The translations under genes and the position numbers were made by a program. A stretch of DNA of 64,000 nucleotides from Cytophagales bacterium (GTDB lineage Bacteria; Bacteroidota; Bacteroidia; Cytophagales; Spirosomataceae): positions 124,001 to 188,000 of the forward strand of contig RDXN01000029.1 in assembly GCA_004292855.1 (NCBI GenBank), written 5' to 3'. Under the pieces are notes generated by a model. That model ran no database searches. It was not told the origin of the DNA and saw only the letters and a list, made by a program, of their open reading frames with translations. Below, one piece after another: positions 50,885 to 58,682 of the stretch (its first letter is position 1; each line of letters starts with the position of its first letter).

Positions 50885-52764
50885 TTCCCCACTACCAAAC
50901 GCTGCCCAACTTCAATGGTGTAGCTCTTGAGGTTATTCCAGCGCACGATCTGCTCCACCGTGACCTTGTTGATGAGCGCGACCCGGTAAACCGTTTGCCC
51001 CGGCTGCACAACATAATACCGAACAGGGCCGGTCTGTTGAGCTGCTTCAGTGGCCGGAATCGGCTCAATCTTAATCTTCATACGCATCCCCTGCGGTTTT
51101 GGCCGGGGGCGGGCTGGTGCCGGTTTTGGTTTCGTAACAAGCTGCGCCCGAGTCGGTGTGCTCAGGCGCAATTGCTTTCCAATCGGTAACGGCATCCTTC
51201 CCGACACCTTATTCAATCTGTACAACTCCTCGATTGGAATGCCGTAGCGTTTGGCAATCCCAAAATAGGTTTCACCAACTCGTACCGTGTGCGTCTCGAC
51301 CTTCGGTGTTACGGCAGTTGTTGCAATAACCGTCGCCGTTGTGCTGACTGGGTTAACCAATACCGTATCTGCCGCAACCGAGTCGGCCCGAACGGGTAAC
51401 CGTGCGGTTGAGTCGGGCGGGGGAGTTGGGGCTAGCTCGGTCGAATCGGGCGGAAGCTCTGTTGGCCTGGGAGGTGGCGGAAGTTGCCGATATTCAACTG
51501 GTTGTTTCTTCGGACGGCGACCCTGCAACCACAATACGCGCCCCTCTACCAGACGTTGATTCGACTCCAGCTCATTATAACGCAACAAATAGTTCATCCG
51601 AACGCCGTATTGATTGGCTACCTCACGCAAGGTTTGTCCGCGCCCAACCACATGATAGGGTACTTTGGCCCGCCGTGCTTTCGGAGCCAGATAATACACT
51701 TCGCCGGGTCGGACCACGTCGCTTGTGGTCATATCGTTGTATTGCAGAAAATTCCTCACCGAGATTTTACCATAATACGAAAGGGTAATAGCGTTGTCGC
51801 CCGACTGGGCCTGAACACCCGGCAGCGAGTTAATCTCGTACAGGATAACGGGCATATTCAACACCGAGATGATGGGGGCCATCCGACGCAGAACCGGGAA
51901 ACCCAAGTCTGGGTTGGTGAGATCGGTGGAGCCGAGCGTGGGATTGCGGCTACGAATGGCAGAGGCATACTCGTCGAGCGTCATCCGAATCAACACCGGG
52001 TAAAAACCCGCTGCCGGAACTCGTCGGGTGCGTAGCCAGCCGTCGTAGGGTTGTATCCGGTCGGTTGGTAGTTTATAGCTAAACGCAATGTCCGATAAGC
52101 TACGGCCATTGCTTTCGGTGTGTGTCCAAAGCACAAACGCCCGATTTGGACGAAACATCGGCTCTTCGTAGTTCAAAACCAGCCGCCGGGCCAGTAGTTT
52201 CCAGACAACCGGCGGGCTGTTGGCATCAAGTAACAGAAGATCGCCCGTACCCGTCAGTCGCTCCGGTCCGTTGGGGGTTGTCAATTGCAGATATTGAATC
52301 GCTACCCGCAACGGGTTGGCCGTTCGCTCTTGTAAGCGTGCCAGAAACACCACGGCGGCCTCGGTTGCCAAAAGGGGGTGAAGAGCCTCCAAAACACCAT
52401 TCTCGGTTTGCAGGCCGAGCTGGTTTTGTTGGGTTGCCGGTATATTCCAGAAGCTTGCCGAACTGCTCAGAGGCAGGGCCAAATACCGAAAATCGGCAGG
52501 TAGTGAGACCTTGCGGAGAGTGGCATCTAGAAAGGGGGCCAATTGTCGATACTGCTCTAATTGGGCAGTGAGCAAGGGACGGTTGGCATAGATGCGCTCT
52601 ACTTCCTGTTGCAGGCGCTGTCGGCCACGGTCGTCTAAGAGGGCCGTTACACCGCCAAATTCAACCGCATTGCCAACGGTCGCCTGTGCGCGAACCGGGT
52701 GCGAAAAACAGGAAAGCAAGATGCACAACATGCCTAAAAAAGAGGCAATACGCACATTCATCAA
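50881..52764 (-). CDS. Degenerate MltD-like lytic transglycosylase with three LysM domains
   Basis: 627 residues with a signal (MMNVRIASFLGMLCILLSCF, cleaved near VRAQ). The N-terminal domain (about 45-250) follows the MltD layout: LPADFRYLALPL is where active enzymes have ALVES with the catalytic Glu, and IPATQQNQLGL replaces MPATGRELGL. The Glu is missing, so it is probably inactive or only binds. Three LysM domains occur (about 366-410, 490-535, 580-627: VVGRGQTLREVANQYGVR, VRVGETYFGIAKRYGIP, VVQPGQTVYRVALINKV), separated by Pro/Thr-rich linkers. It is likely a peptidoglycan-binding scaffold in the periplasm. Confidence 0.8.
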   Translation of the reverse strand: MMNVRIASFLGMLCILLSCFSHPVRAQATVGNAVEFGGVTALLDDRGRQRLQQEVERIYANRPLLTAQLEQYRQLAPFLDATLRKVSLPADFRYLALPLSSSASFWNIPATQQNQLGLQTENGVLEALHPLLATEAAVVFLARLQERTANPLRVAIQYLQLTTPNGPERLTGTGDLLLLDANSPPVVWKLLARRLVLNYEEPMFRPNRAFVLWTHTESNGRSLSDIAFSYKLPTDRIQPYDGWLRTRRVPAAGFYPVLIRMTLDEYASAIRSRNPTLGSTDLTNPDLGFPVLRRMAPIISVLNMPVILYEINSLPGVQAQSGDNAITLSYYGKISVRNFLQYNDMTTSDVVRPGEVYYLAPKARRAKVPYHVVGRGQTLREVANQYGVRMNYLLRYNELESNQRLVEGRVLWLQGRRPKKQPVEYRQLPPPPRPTELPPDSTELAPTPPPDSTARLPVRADSVAADTVLVNPVSTTATVIATTAVTPKVETHTVRVGETYFGIAKRYGIPIEELYRLNKVSGRMPLPIGKQLRLSTPTRAQLVTKPKPAPARPRPKPQGMRMKIKIEPIPATEAAQQTGPVRYYVVQPGQTVYRVALINKVTVEQIVRWNNLKSYTIEVGQRLVVGK

Positions 52765-52881
52765 CGAGTAAAACCACGCCGGAGCCTGCTAAGCAAACCA
52801 CGTGCGAGTTTATTATATGGGTTGTTTGTCGATGCAAGGCCTATTACACGTTGTAACGCACCGTACACGACTAACCGCAAA

Positions 52882-53352
52882 TTACTCGCTTTTATTGCTA
52901 CGTTCGCTCAATAACCCATAGGCCATTCCCTCGGTTTTCGCTACTTGTTCTATTCGTGTACTATACTCAAGGACAATTGTAAACTCTTTTCGATCCATTA
53001 ATTCGTCTGACTCTGCCCATTTCCAGTCTTCGGCGGTGGCATCGAGTATCTGCAAAATGCTGGCTAATTTGATGGGATCGCGTTCTTTGCTGATCCAGCG
53101 GTCGGTGTTGGTGATGTACAGAACAATTTTCTCGTCTTCGAGCCATTGCAGGTCGTTCAGCGAATCGTTCAGCGAATCGAGGTTATAGCCCGACACGGGA
53201 AACTCCAGCACGTCGGCAATCTCTTCGTAAAACTGCCGGAGCGTAACGGCTTTCGCCCCGTCGATGTGGGCAACAAAATACGACGGATCGCCGAAGTGCT
53301 TCTCCAGTTCCTTTTCCGATTGACTGAGCCAGATATTGGGCGTTGCTGCCAT
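52882..53352 (-). CDS. Barstar-family ribonuclease inhibitor
   Basis: 156 residues, cytoplasmic, no signal. The barstar core is clear: FVAHIDGAKAVTLRQFYEEI (about 26-45), then VSGYNLDSLNDSLNDLQWLE with the acidic Asp/Leu pair that plugs the barnase active site. A C-terminal extension of about 40 residues is longer than in the classic 90-residue barstar. It lies 13 bp downstream of a secreted barnase-like gene on the same strand, so it is the immunity partner. Confidence 0.88.
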   Translation of the reverse strand: MAATPNIWLSQSEKELEKHFGDPSYFVAHIDGAKAVTLRQFYEEIADVLEFPVSGYNLDSLNDSLNDLQWLEDEKIVLYITNTDRWISKERDPIKLASILQILDATAEDWKWAESDELMDRKEFTIVLEYSTRIEQVAKTEGMAYGLLSERSNKSE

Positions 53353-53365
53353 GTGTGTAATGGGG

Positions 53366-53890
53366 CTATTTTAGTTGGATGAATGAATTGTAGTGATCGT
53401 CGGTGTACCAGGCTCGCCCGTCGGAACCCGTCACGAGCCGTTCGGTGCCTCGATTGCGGCCTCGCTCACGGGGGTTTACATCCCACTCTCGGTACTCGAT
53501 TCGTCGACCTTCGGTATCTTGCCGAGGCAGGTGTTGCTCAAAATTCCCAAACCGCCGACCACCCACATAACCCTCGGGCGCACGGTCGTACTGCCGGACG
53601 TGCGCCAACACATCAAATGCCTTTTTGGGCACTCGACCCGTTGCCGAGCTACTCCCAAAATCGCGGTTTGGCGCATCTGAAGGGGCTTTTCTGTTTTTGG
53701 CATGGGATTTGTGAAAGGATTTATTGTATTGTTCGTTGCCTCGTTTTTGTTTCCGGGTGTTCTCGCCTTGTCTGACCGACTGTTTACGCTCATCGAATCG
53801 TTCACTAGTCTCGGTTCTACAACCAATAACAACCAGTAAAAGCAATAGCAGAGGTAAGTGCAAAAAACGAGCTATGTACGAAACGTGCAT
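53366..53890 (-). CDS. Barnase-like guanyl-specific ribonuclease with lipoprotein signal
   Basis: 174 residues. A lipoprotein signal (RFLHLPLLLLLLVVIGC, lipobox VIGC, Cys24) is followed by a disordered basic linker (about 25-85) and an RNase T1/barnase-fold domain. The catalytic set is complete: Glu135 in IEYREWDV, Arg151 in GTERLV and His166 in YTDDHY. GYVGGRRFGNFEQHLP is the usual glycine-rich start of the nuclease fold. It would be anchored outside the cytoplasm or shed, and the barstar gene downstream protects the cell before export. It may act against neighbouring bacteria; that is inference. Confidence 0.85.
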   Translation of the reverse strand: MHVSYIARFLHLPLLLLLLVVIGCRTETSERFDERKQSVRQGENTRKQKRGNEQYNKSFHKSHAKNRKAPSDAPNRDFGSSSATGRVPKKAFDVLAHVRQYDRAPEGYVGGRRFGNFEQHLPRQDTEGRRIEYREWDVNPRERGRNRGTERLVTGSDGRAWYTDDHYNSFIQLK

Positions 53891-54168
53891 GTGGGAGAAT
53901 GGAGATTAAAATTTAGTCTTTAGCCTACAGAATTTAGGGACTAATAGGCTTGTAGAGCCAAATTTAGCCACCCTGTCAGATAAAGGGATTAATATGTTTA
54001 AAAATGCAATTAAAAATCCCGACGGTGTCTTGATGTTGTACAATGTCAAGTTTAACTTTGAATATCATTAGAACAAAAGGGGAGTCGATAGCGTTTACGA
54101 TTCATACCTTTTTGAAAGTGATGCTTAACCGAGCTTTTATTTAACCACTGCCTAAGAGATAACTAGAG
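53891..54168. other. Intergenic stretch upstream of the 60-residue membrane gene
   Basis: About 278 bp with no gene call. An AT-rich segment around 53990-54060 has no strong hairpin. TACCTTTT at about 54106-54113 is one base off the -7 box and could serve the gene at 54169. I see no repeat or RNA gene. Confidence 0.35.
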
Positions 54169-54351
54169 ATGAGAAAGTTACGTTTGTACATGGTATTGCA
54201 GTGGGCGTTCTTTCTGCCCATCATATTGCCCCTCTGCTTAGCATTTGGTGCCATTCAAGGTGCCGTAAACATGGCCGAGCGCGTGTTTAACCAGCTTATG
54301 ACCGATGTTGCCGACGAGTCTCAAACCGAGACGAGCGCATCGTTTGAGTAG
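54169..54351 (+). CDS. Small single-helix membrane protein
   Basis: 60 residues with one hydrophobic stretch (about 9-30, LQWAFFLPIILPLCLAFGAI) followed by an amphipathic helix (VNMAERVFNQLMTDVAD) and a short Ser/Thr/Glu tail. No known family. A start close to the promoter-like box and a strong terminator 23 bp after its stop indicate a stand-alone transcript. Confidence 0.5.
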   Translation: MRKLRLYMVLQWAFFLPIILPLCLAFGAIQGAVNMAERVFNQLMTDVADESQTETSASFE

Positions 54352-54374
54352 CAGGTTCACGCAACGAGACCACA

Positions 54375-54429
54375 GCGAAAGACCCACGACTGTGCCAGAT
54401 GGCAGCAGTCGTGGGTCTTTCGCTTTTTT
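54375..54429 (+). terminator. Rho-independent terminator after the small membrane gene
   Basis: 18-bp perfect stem (GCGAAAGACCCACGACTG, 54375-54392 with 54406-54423), 13-nt loop, then TTTTTT. Confidence 0.9.
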
Positions 54430-54473
54430 GGGCAGCGTCATTTTATGCGTATACAGTTTGGGGTTCGGGATTG

Positions 54474-55223
54474 TCAGTACAGAAAGTCAATGTTTTTGTC
54501 TTTGACTTGTTCCTGATCTAACTCCAGAAATTCCTCCCAAAACGGGTCTCTGGGCACGCCAGCCTTACAAATGAGGGGTCGCTCCGTCGAATCAGCGTTT
54601 TTTATAGGATGCACAAAATATAATCGACGGGCATGTAAGTAAATCTTCTTGTCGGGAGTAGCGCGGTCGTAGCCATACTTCACATCGCCCCGAATTGGGC
54701 AACCCATCTCGGCCAATTGTGCCCGGATCTGATGCGGGCGGCCTGTAATAGGATCTACTTCGAGCAGATAATGCTCGTTTATTTTGCCCAGCACCCGATA
54801 GTTAAGTTCAGCGCGTAGCGAACCGGGCACCTCGCGGTCGTAGGTCGTTACCTGATTCTTTACCTCGTCTTTCACGAGCCAACTCACGAGCTTGTCGCTT
54901 TTCTGCGGTGGTTTGTGCCGGACAACGGCCCAATAGGTTTTCTGGATTTGTCGTTTGCGGAAAATCTCCATCATCCGCTCCAACGATTTAGAGGTACGCG
55001 CAAACACGACCAATCCACTCACGGGCCGGTCGAGCCGGTGTACGGGATGCAGGAAAACGTCGCCCGGTTTATTGTACTTTTCCTTGATGTAGTCTCGGAG
55101 AATTTCGACCAGCGATTCGTCGCCAGTGCGGTCGCTTTGGACCAAAACACCCGGTTCCTTATTAACAATCAGCAGGTGATTGTCTTCGTAAACAACCTGG
55201 TAGGGGGGTAGCTTCTTTTTCAT
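54474..55223 (-). CDS. RluA-family pseudouridine synthase
   Basis: 249 residues. The catalytic Asp is in VHRLDRPVSGLVVFARTSKS (about 70-88), and RHKPPQ, YDREVPGSLRAELNYRVL and GRPHQIRAQLAEMGCPIRGD complete the RluA pattern; no S4 domain is present. It makes pseudouridine in rRNA or tRNA. It lies on the minus strand downstream of panB with a heptad palindrome between, so both probably share a transcript direction. Substrate specificity (rRNA or tRNA) is not clear from sequence. Confidence 0.9.
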   Translation of the reverse strand: MKKKLPPYQVVYEDNHLLIVNKEPGVLVQSDRTGDESLVEILRDYIKEKYNKPGDVFLHPVHRLDRPVSGLVVFARTSKSLERMMEIFRKRQIQKTYWAVVRHKPPQKSDKLVSWLVKDEVKNQVTTYDREVPGSLRAELNYRVLGKINEHYLLEVDPITGRPHQIRAQLAEMGCPIRGDVKYGYDRATPDKKIYLHARRLYFVHPIKNADSTERPLICKAGVPRDPFWEEFLELDQEQVKDKNIDFLY

Positions 55224-55229
55224 AAAATA

Positions 55230-55305
55230 GACGTCGGATGTTGGATAGCAGACGTTAGACCAGGGTTTACTTTAGTCCAACGTCTGCTATCCAACATCCA
55301 ACGTC
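55230..55305. repeat. Heptad palindrome between panB and the pseudouridine synthase gene
   Basis: Arms 55230-55260 and 55275-55305 (31 nt, two mismatches, 14-nt loop) are made of four heptads of consensus GAYGTTG and three further bases on each side. The 14-nt loop again equals two heptads. It lies 6 bp upstream of the synthase ATG and 10 bp after the panB stop. Confidence 0.9.
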
Positions 55306-55314
55306 CTGAATAAC

Positions 55315-56133
55315 CTAGTATGCTTCCTTTTCGTTCGGGAAATCGCGGGCCTTCACATCATCAACATAGTGGGCAATGGCCTCGGTCATGATCGTGTGTA
55401 CGTCGGCGTAGCGACGCAGAAAACGTGGTTTAAACTCTTTGGTGATGCCCAGCAGATCGTGCAAAACCAGAATTTGTCCGTCGGCATTGGGGCCTGCTCC
55501 AATCCCAATGGTTGGGATCGTAAGCGACTCGGAGACTTGCTTTGTGAGCGTTGCCGGAATTTTTTCGAGTACCAAACCAAAGCAGCCAACTTCCTGTAGC
55601 ATATGAGCATCGTCGATTAGCTTTTGCGCTTCGGCTTCTTCCTTTGCCCGCACGGCGTAGGTGCCAAACTTATAGATAGACTGCGGAGTAAGCCCCAAAT
55701 GACCCATCACGGGCACACCCGCGCTCAGAACCCGCACAATCGACTCGCGGATTTCCTGCCCGCCTTCCATTTTCACGGCGTGCGCACCCGACTCTTTCAT
55801 GATCCGAATGGCCGACCGCAGTGCTTCTTCAGAGTTGCCCTGATAGGATCCAAAAGGTAAGTCAACCACCACAAGGGCACGTTTCACAGCCCGCACTACC
55901 GACGACGCATGATAGATCATTTGGTCGAGCGTGATGGGCAGGGTGGTCTCATGGCCTGCCATAACGTTCGAGGCAGAATCGCCCACCAGGATTATCTCAA
56001 CGCCAGCCGCATCGACTACGCCCGCCATCGAAAAGTCGTAGGCGGTGAGGGCCGAAATTTTCTCGCCCCGGTTTTTGAGTTCCTGAATAGTATGCGTCGT
56101 AACGCGCTTGATATCGGGATTATGAACAGACAT
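55315..56133 (-). CDS. panB: 3-methyl-2-oxobutanoate hydroxymethyltransferase
   Basis: 272 residues from the ATG at 56133. The frame to 56190 is repeat sequence. Motifs [20 protein letters not shown] (about 27-46), [13 protein letters not shown] with metal-binding Asp, [21 protein letters not shown] and [18 protein letters not shown] are as in the family. PanB adds a hydroxymethyl group from methylene-THF to 2-oxoisovalerate, the first committed step to pantothenate. The region just upstream of it is a heptad palindrome that ends 8 nt before the ATG. panC is not in the window. Confidence 0.96.
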   Translation of the reverse strand: MSVHNPDIKRVTTHTIQELKNRGEKISALTAYDFSMAGVVDAAGVEIILVGDSASNVMAGHETTLPITLDQMIYHASSVVRAVKRALVVVDLPFGSYQGNSEEALRSAIRIMKESGAHAVKMEGGQEIRESIVRVLSAGVPVMGHLGLTPQSIYKFGTYAVRAKEEAEAQKLIDDAHMLQEVGCFGLVLEKIPATLTKQVSESLTIPTIGIGAGPNADGQILVLHDLLGITKEFKPRFLRRYADVHTIMTEAIAHYVDDVKARDFPNEKEAY

Positions 56134-56140
56134 AGTTACA

Positions 56141-56220
56141 ATGAGCAGAGAACAGATAACAACGAACAGTGAAGTATAATGTGTAAGCACCTGTTCCCTG
56201 TTATCTGTTTGTTGTTATCT
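56141..56220. repeat. Heptad palindrome between the EnvC-like and panB genes
   Basis: Words of the form CAGNNAA in heptad register occur in the left part (from about 56145), and the complementary set in the right part to 56220. The arms pair only in part. The stop codon TAA of the EnvC-like gene (56215-56217) is inside the right arm. Confidence 0.75.
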
Positions 56221-57678
56221 GGGTGAGAGCCAGGTTTCGGGGTTCATTTTAGCAAATTCTTTCCAGACCTGAAATTGAAGTTCAGAAACTCCCTTGGCGT
56301 CGGTGGCCACAACGCCGATGGTTTCGCGGGCCTTTACGCGTTGCCCCACGCGCACCGACACGCTTTTGAGTTTGGCGTAAATGGTAAAAAAGTCGCCGTG
56401 CTGAATGGCCACTACGTTGTTGCTACCCATCACGTATTCCACGTTCATCACCACACCTTCGTAAACAGACCGGACGCCTTCGCCCGCGTTGGTTTGAATG
56501 TCGATGCCGGGGTTCGAGATGTTGATGCCCAGCACGGGGTGCTTGTGTACGCCAAACCGGTCCGACACGAAACCGCGTTGCACGGGCCACGGTAATCGGT
56601 GTTTGGAGGCCGCAAACGACGACGCCAGTGCCGACTCGGCATCGTTGAGGTTGTTCTCGCGCCGGGCGCGGTCCGACGACTCCGAGCCGTCGGACCGGAC
56701 TGGTTCGGTGCGTTCGGGTTTTGGTTCGGGAGCTTTCTCTTTTACAGGCTCCGGTTCTGCGCGGGCAAGGGGGCGGTCTTCGGTGGGTTTTTCGCGGGCT
56801 GCCGAGGCTGCGGCTTCTTCGGCACGACGGCGTTCGGCGGCTCGGCGGGCGGCTTCGGCGCGGGCTATGCGCTCGCGTTCGGCGCGTTCGCGGGCAGCGC
56901 GTTCACGGGCTTCGCGGGCAATGATCCGCGTAATCATACTCTCCAATCGGGCCACCGACCGCCGACTTTCGTTCAATTCTTCCTGTAATTGACTCTCTTT
57001 CTGTGAGAGCTGCTTTACCACATTGCTTTGCTCACTTTTCAGCCCTTCAAGTTTCTTCGATTCGGTGAGCTTCGAGCCAATGGTGTTCTTTTGCTGCTGC
57101 CGCTTGCGTTCGGTTGCCGTTTGCTTATCCTGAATCATGGTTTGCACCTGCTCCATTTGCCGAACCTGACCCTGTCGGGCATTGGAATACTGTTTCAGGT
57201 AACGGTAGCGGGCAATAAGCTGATTGAAGTTGTCGGCAGCAAATAAAAAGCCAAGCGGGTTGAGCTGTTGCCGTCGGCGGTCGGCCCGAACCACCATGTC
57301 GGCATACTCTTTTTTGAGTTTTTCGAGGTCTCCGTTCAGTTTTTCGCGGGCCTGACGGAGTTCGCTGATTTCGCTGGTAGTTAGTTTGAGATCTTCGTTG
57401 AGCAGATCAATTTGCTCTGATTGAACCTTAATCTGCTGATTCAGAGCTTTTAACTGGCCCACGTTGACCTGTTTCTCGGAGGTTGTTTTCTTTAAAACGG
57501 ACCGTATCTCAGATATCCGTTCGAGGTTCTGCTTTTTTTCACGCTCCAACGCCTGTCGGTTGCGCTGCTGCGCCCACGCCGGAACAGAGAACAGAGAACA
57601 GAGAACAGTGAAAAGATAGCAAAGAACAGTGAACAGTGAACAACGAACAGAGAACAGTGAACGGGGAGCAATGAACAA
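56215..57678 (-). CDS. EnvC-like murein hydrolase activator with degenerate M23 domain
   Basis: 487 residues if started at TTG 57678; a GTG at 57765 overlapping the upstream stop (GTGA) is the alternative. Either way the signal peptide core repeats the heptapeptide SLFTVLC about four times, ending AWAQQ as cleavage site, and comes from a heptad repeat array (57582-57770). A long coiled coil follows (about residues 30-270), then a Glu/Pro/Arg-rich linker and an M23 fold at the end. M23 metal ligands are missing (NPGID for HxGxD, YAKL for YAHL, LQFQ for LHFE), so it probably activates an amidase instead of cutting, like EnvC. It forms an operon with the DUF4292 and TPR genes. Confidence 0.85.
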   Translation of the reverse strand: MFIAPRSLFSVRCSLFTVLCYLFTVLCSLFSVPAWAQQRNRQALEREKKQNLERISEIRSVLKKTTSEKQVNVGQLKALNQQIKVQSEQIDLLNEDLKLTTSEISELRQAREKLNGDLEKLKKEYADMVVRADRRRQQLNPLGFLFAADNFNQLIARYRYLKQYSNARQGQVRQMEQVQTMIQDKQTATERKRQQQKNTIGSKLTESKKLEGLKSEQSNVVKQLSQKESQLQEELNESRRSVARLESMITRIIAREARERAARERAERERIARAEAARRAAERRRAEEAAASAAREKPTEDRPLARAEPEPVKEKAPEPKPERTEPVRSDGSESSDRARRENNLNDAESALASSFAASKHRLPWPVQRGFVSDRFGVHKHPVLGINISNPGIDIQTNAGEGVRSVYEGVVMNVEYVMGSNNVVAIQHGDFFTIYAKLKSVSVRVGQRVKARETIGVVATDAKGVSELQFQVWKEFAKMNPETWLSPR

Positions 57679-57770
57679 CGAATTTAGCGCTGTAATGGCT
57701 ATTGTTTGTTGTTCGTTGTTCGCTGCTATCTGCTCACTATTCTCTGTTCTCTGTTCTCTGTTCACTGCTT
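57582..57770. repeat. 189-bp heptad palindrome, 27 heptads in one register, partly coding
   Basis: Heptads run without a slip from 57582 to 57770: fourteen or so of plus-strand consensus GAACAGW (exact copies include GAACAGA and GAACAGT), a short transition near 57680-57707, and about nine of consensus TCTGTTC. The array length is a multiple of both 3 and 7. On the minus strand it is open in the EnvC-like frame and encodes its signal peptide; it also contains the stop TGA (57762-57764) of the DUF4292 gene. Confidence 0.95.
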
Positions 57771-58682
57771 ACTTTTTTTATAGTTGGCCGGAATACTGAA
57801 CGGAAAACCGGGGTTTTTATCGACTAATTCGACTTTGTTGTGCCGAATTTGCAGCAATTTCTGGTAAAACTGACCGTCGGCATCTGATTTATAATCGAGC
57901 GTTATAAGGCTCGTATAGGGAAATACGAAGCTGTTAAGGGCCTTAAAATCAGCGTAATCGAGCCGAAGCGTATTTTTGGTGGGTTGCTCCGTAACCATCA
58001 GTTTTTTGAGCTTACGGTCGTCTTCGCCGATATAATTTTCGACTAACACCTTGCCCTCGCTTTGGCGTAACAACAGGTAATCGCGCTCGTTTTTGATTTT
58101 CTGTGCTGGTCGTTTGGGCAGGGGCAAATTGCCAACGATGAGGGCCTGAAGCAGGTCGAAGTTGAGATCGAAGTTGAATTGGCGGCTCAGCGTTGGGAAA
58201 TCAAAAACAGAATACTCCCCGTTTATTTTGTCAAGAATAATAATACTGTCGCGGGTGGCGATGCCACGGGCGGCCTCAATGCCTAGTTTTTGCACCGAAA
58301 ACCAAATAAGACTGTCTTTCCGAACACGCAGGTTCATGCTGGCGTTTTCGTTACTTTCGTCTTTACTCTTGAGACTAAACTTCGACTTGGCTGTGAGGTA
58401 TTTGAAGTCAATTTCGGCCACATTGGCACGGGCCTCCTCAATACCAGGCCGGGGGCGGGGCGGCTCGCTCCGAACCGAACCCGTAGTCGACGAGGTGCCC
58501 GTTGGTGTTGAAGCGACTGCCGTTGTCGATGCCGTGCTACTCGTAGAAGCGGGCGCGGTGGCTATCCGGCTCGTATCGGCACCCGCCGACGTAGGGGCAC
58601 CTCGCAGCACGCGCTGACGTCGACAACCTTCCGATGTGAGCAACGAAACGGCGAGTAAGCCAATTAATAAGACTTTATTCAT
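57762..58682 (-). CDS. DUF4292 lipoprotein
   Basis: 306 residues. Lipoprotein signal MNKVLLIGLLAVSLLTSEGC with Cys20. A Ser/Thr/Ala/Pro-rich linker (about 28-85) precedes the DUF4292 domain, with VAEIDFKYLTAKSKFSLK, RKDSLIWFSVQKLGIEAARG, NGEYSVFDFPTLSRQFNFDL and SLITLDYKSDADGQFYQKLL. The fold resembles LolA/LolB-type beta half-barrels that carry lipid. The gene overlaps the preceding TPR gene by 4 nt and its stop is in the heptad array. TPR, DUF4292 and EnvC-like order is conserved in many Bacteroidota; a dut gene often precedes it but is not seen here. Confidence 0.85.
   Translation of the reverse strand: MNKVLLIGLLAVSLLTSEGCRRQRVLRGAPTSAGADTSRIATAPASTSSTASTTAVASTPTGTSSTTGSVRSEPPRPRPGIEEARANVAEIDFKYLTAKSKFSLKSKDESNENASMNLRVRKDSLIWFSVQKLGIEAARGIATRDSIIILDKINGEYSVFDFPTLSRQFNFDLNFDLLQALIVGNLPLPKRPAQKIKNERDYLLLRQSEGKVLVENYIGEDDRKLKKLMVTEQPTKNTLRLDYADFKALNSFVFPYTSLITLDYKSDADGQFYQKLLQIRHNKVELVDKNPGFPFSIPANYKKSKQ

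Noticed and set aside
57582-57770. CRISPR array
   Set aside because: Repeats are 7 nt with no spacers between, in two complementary arms. No Cas genes in the window.
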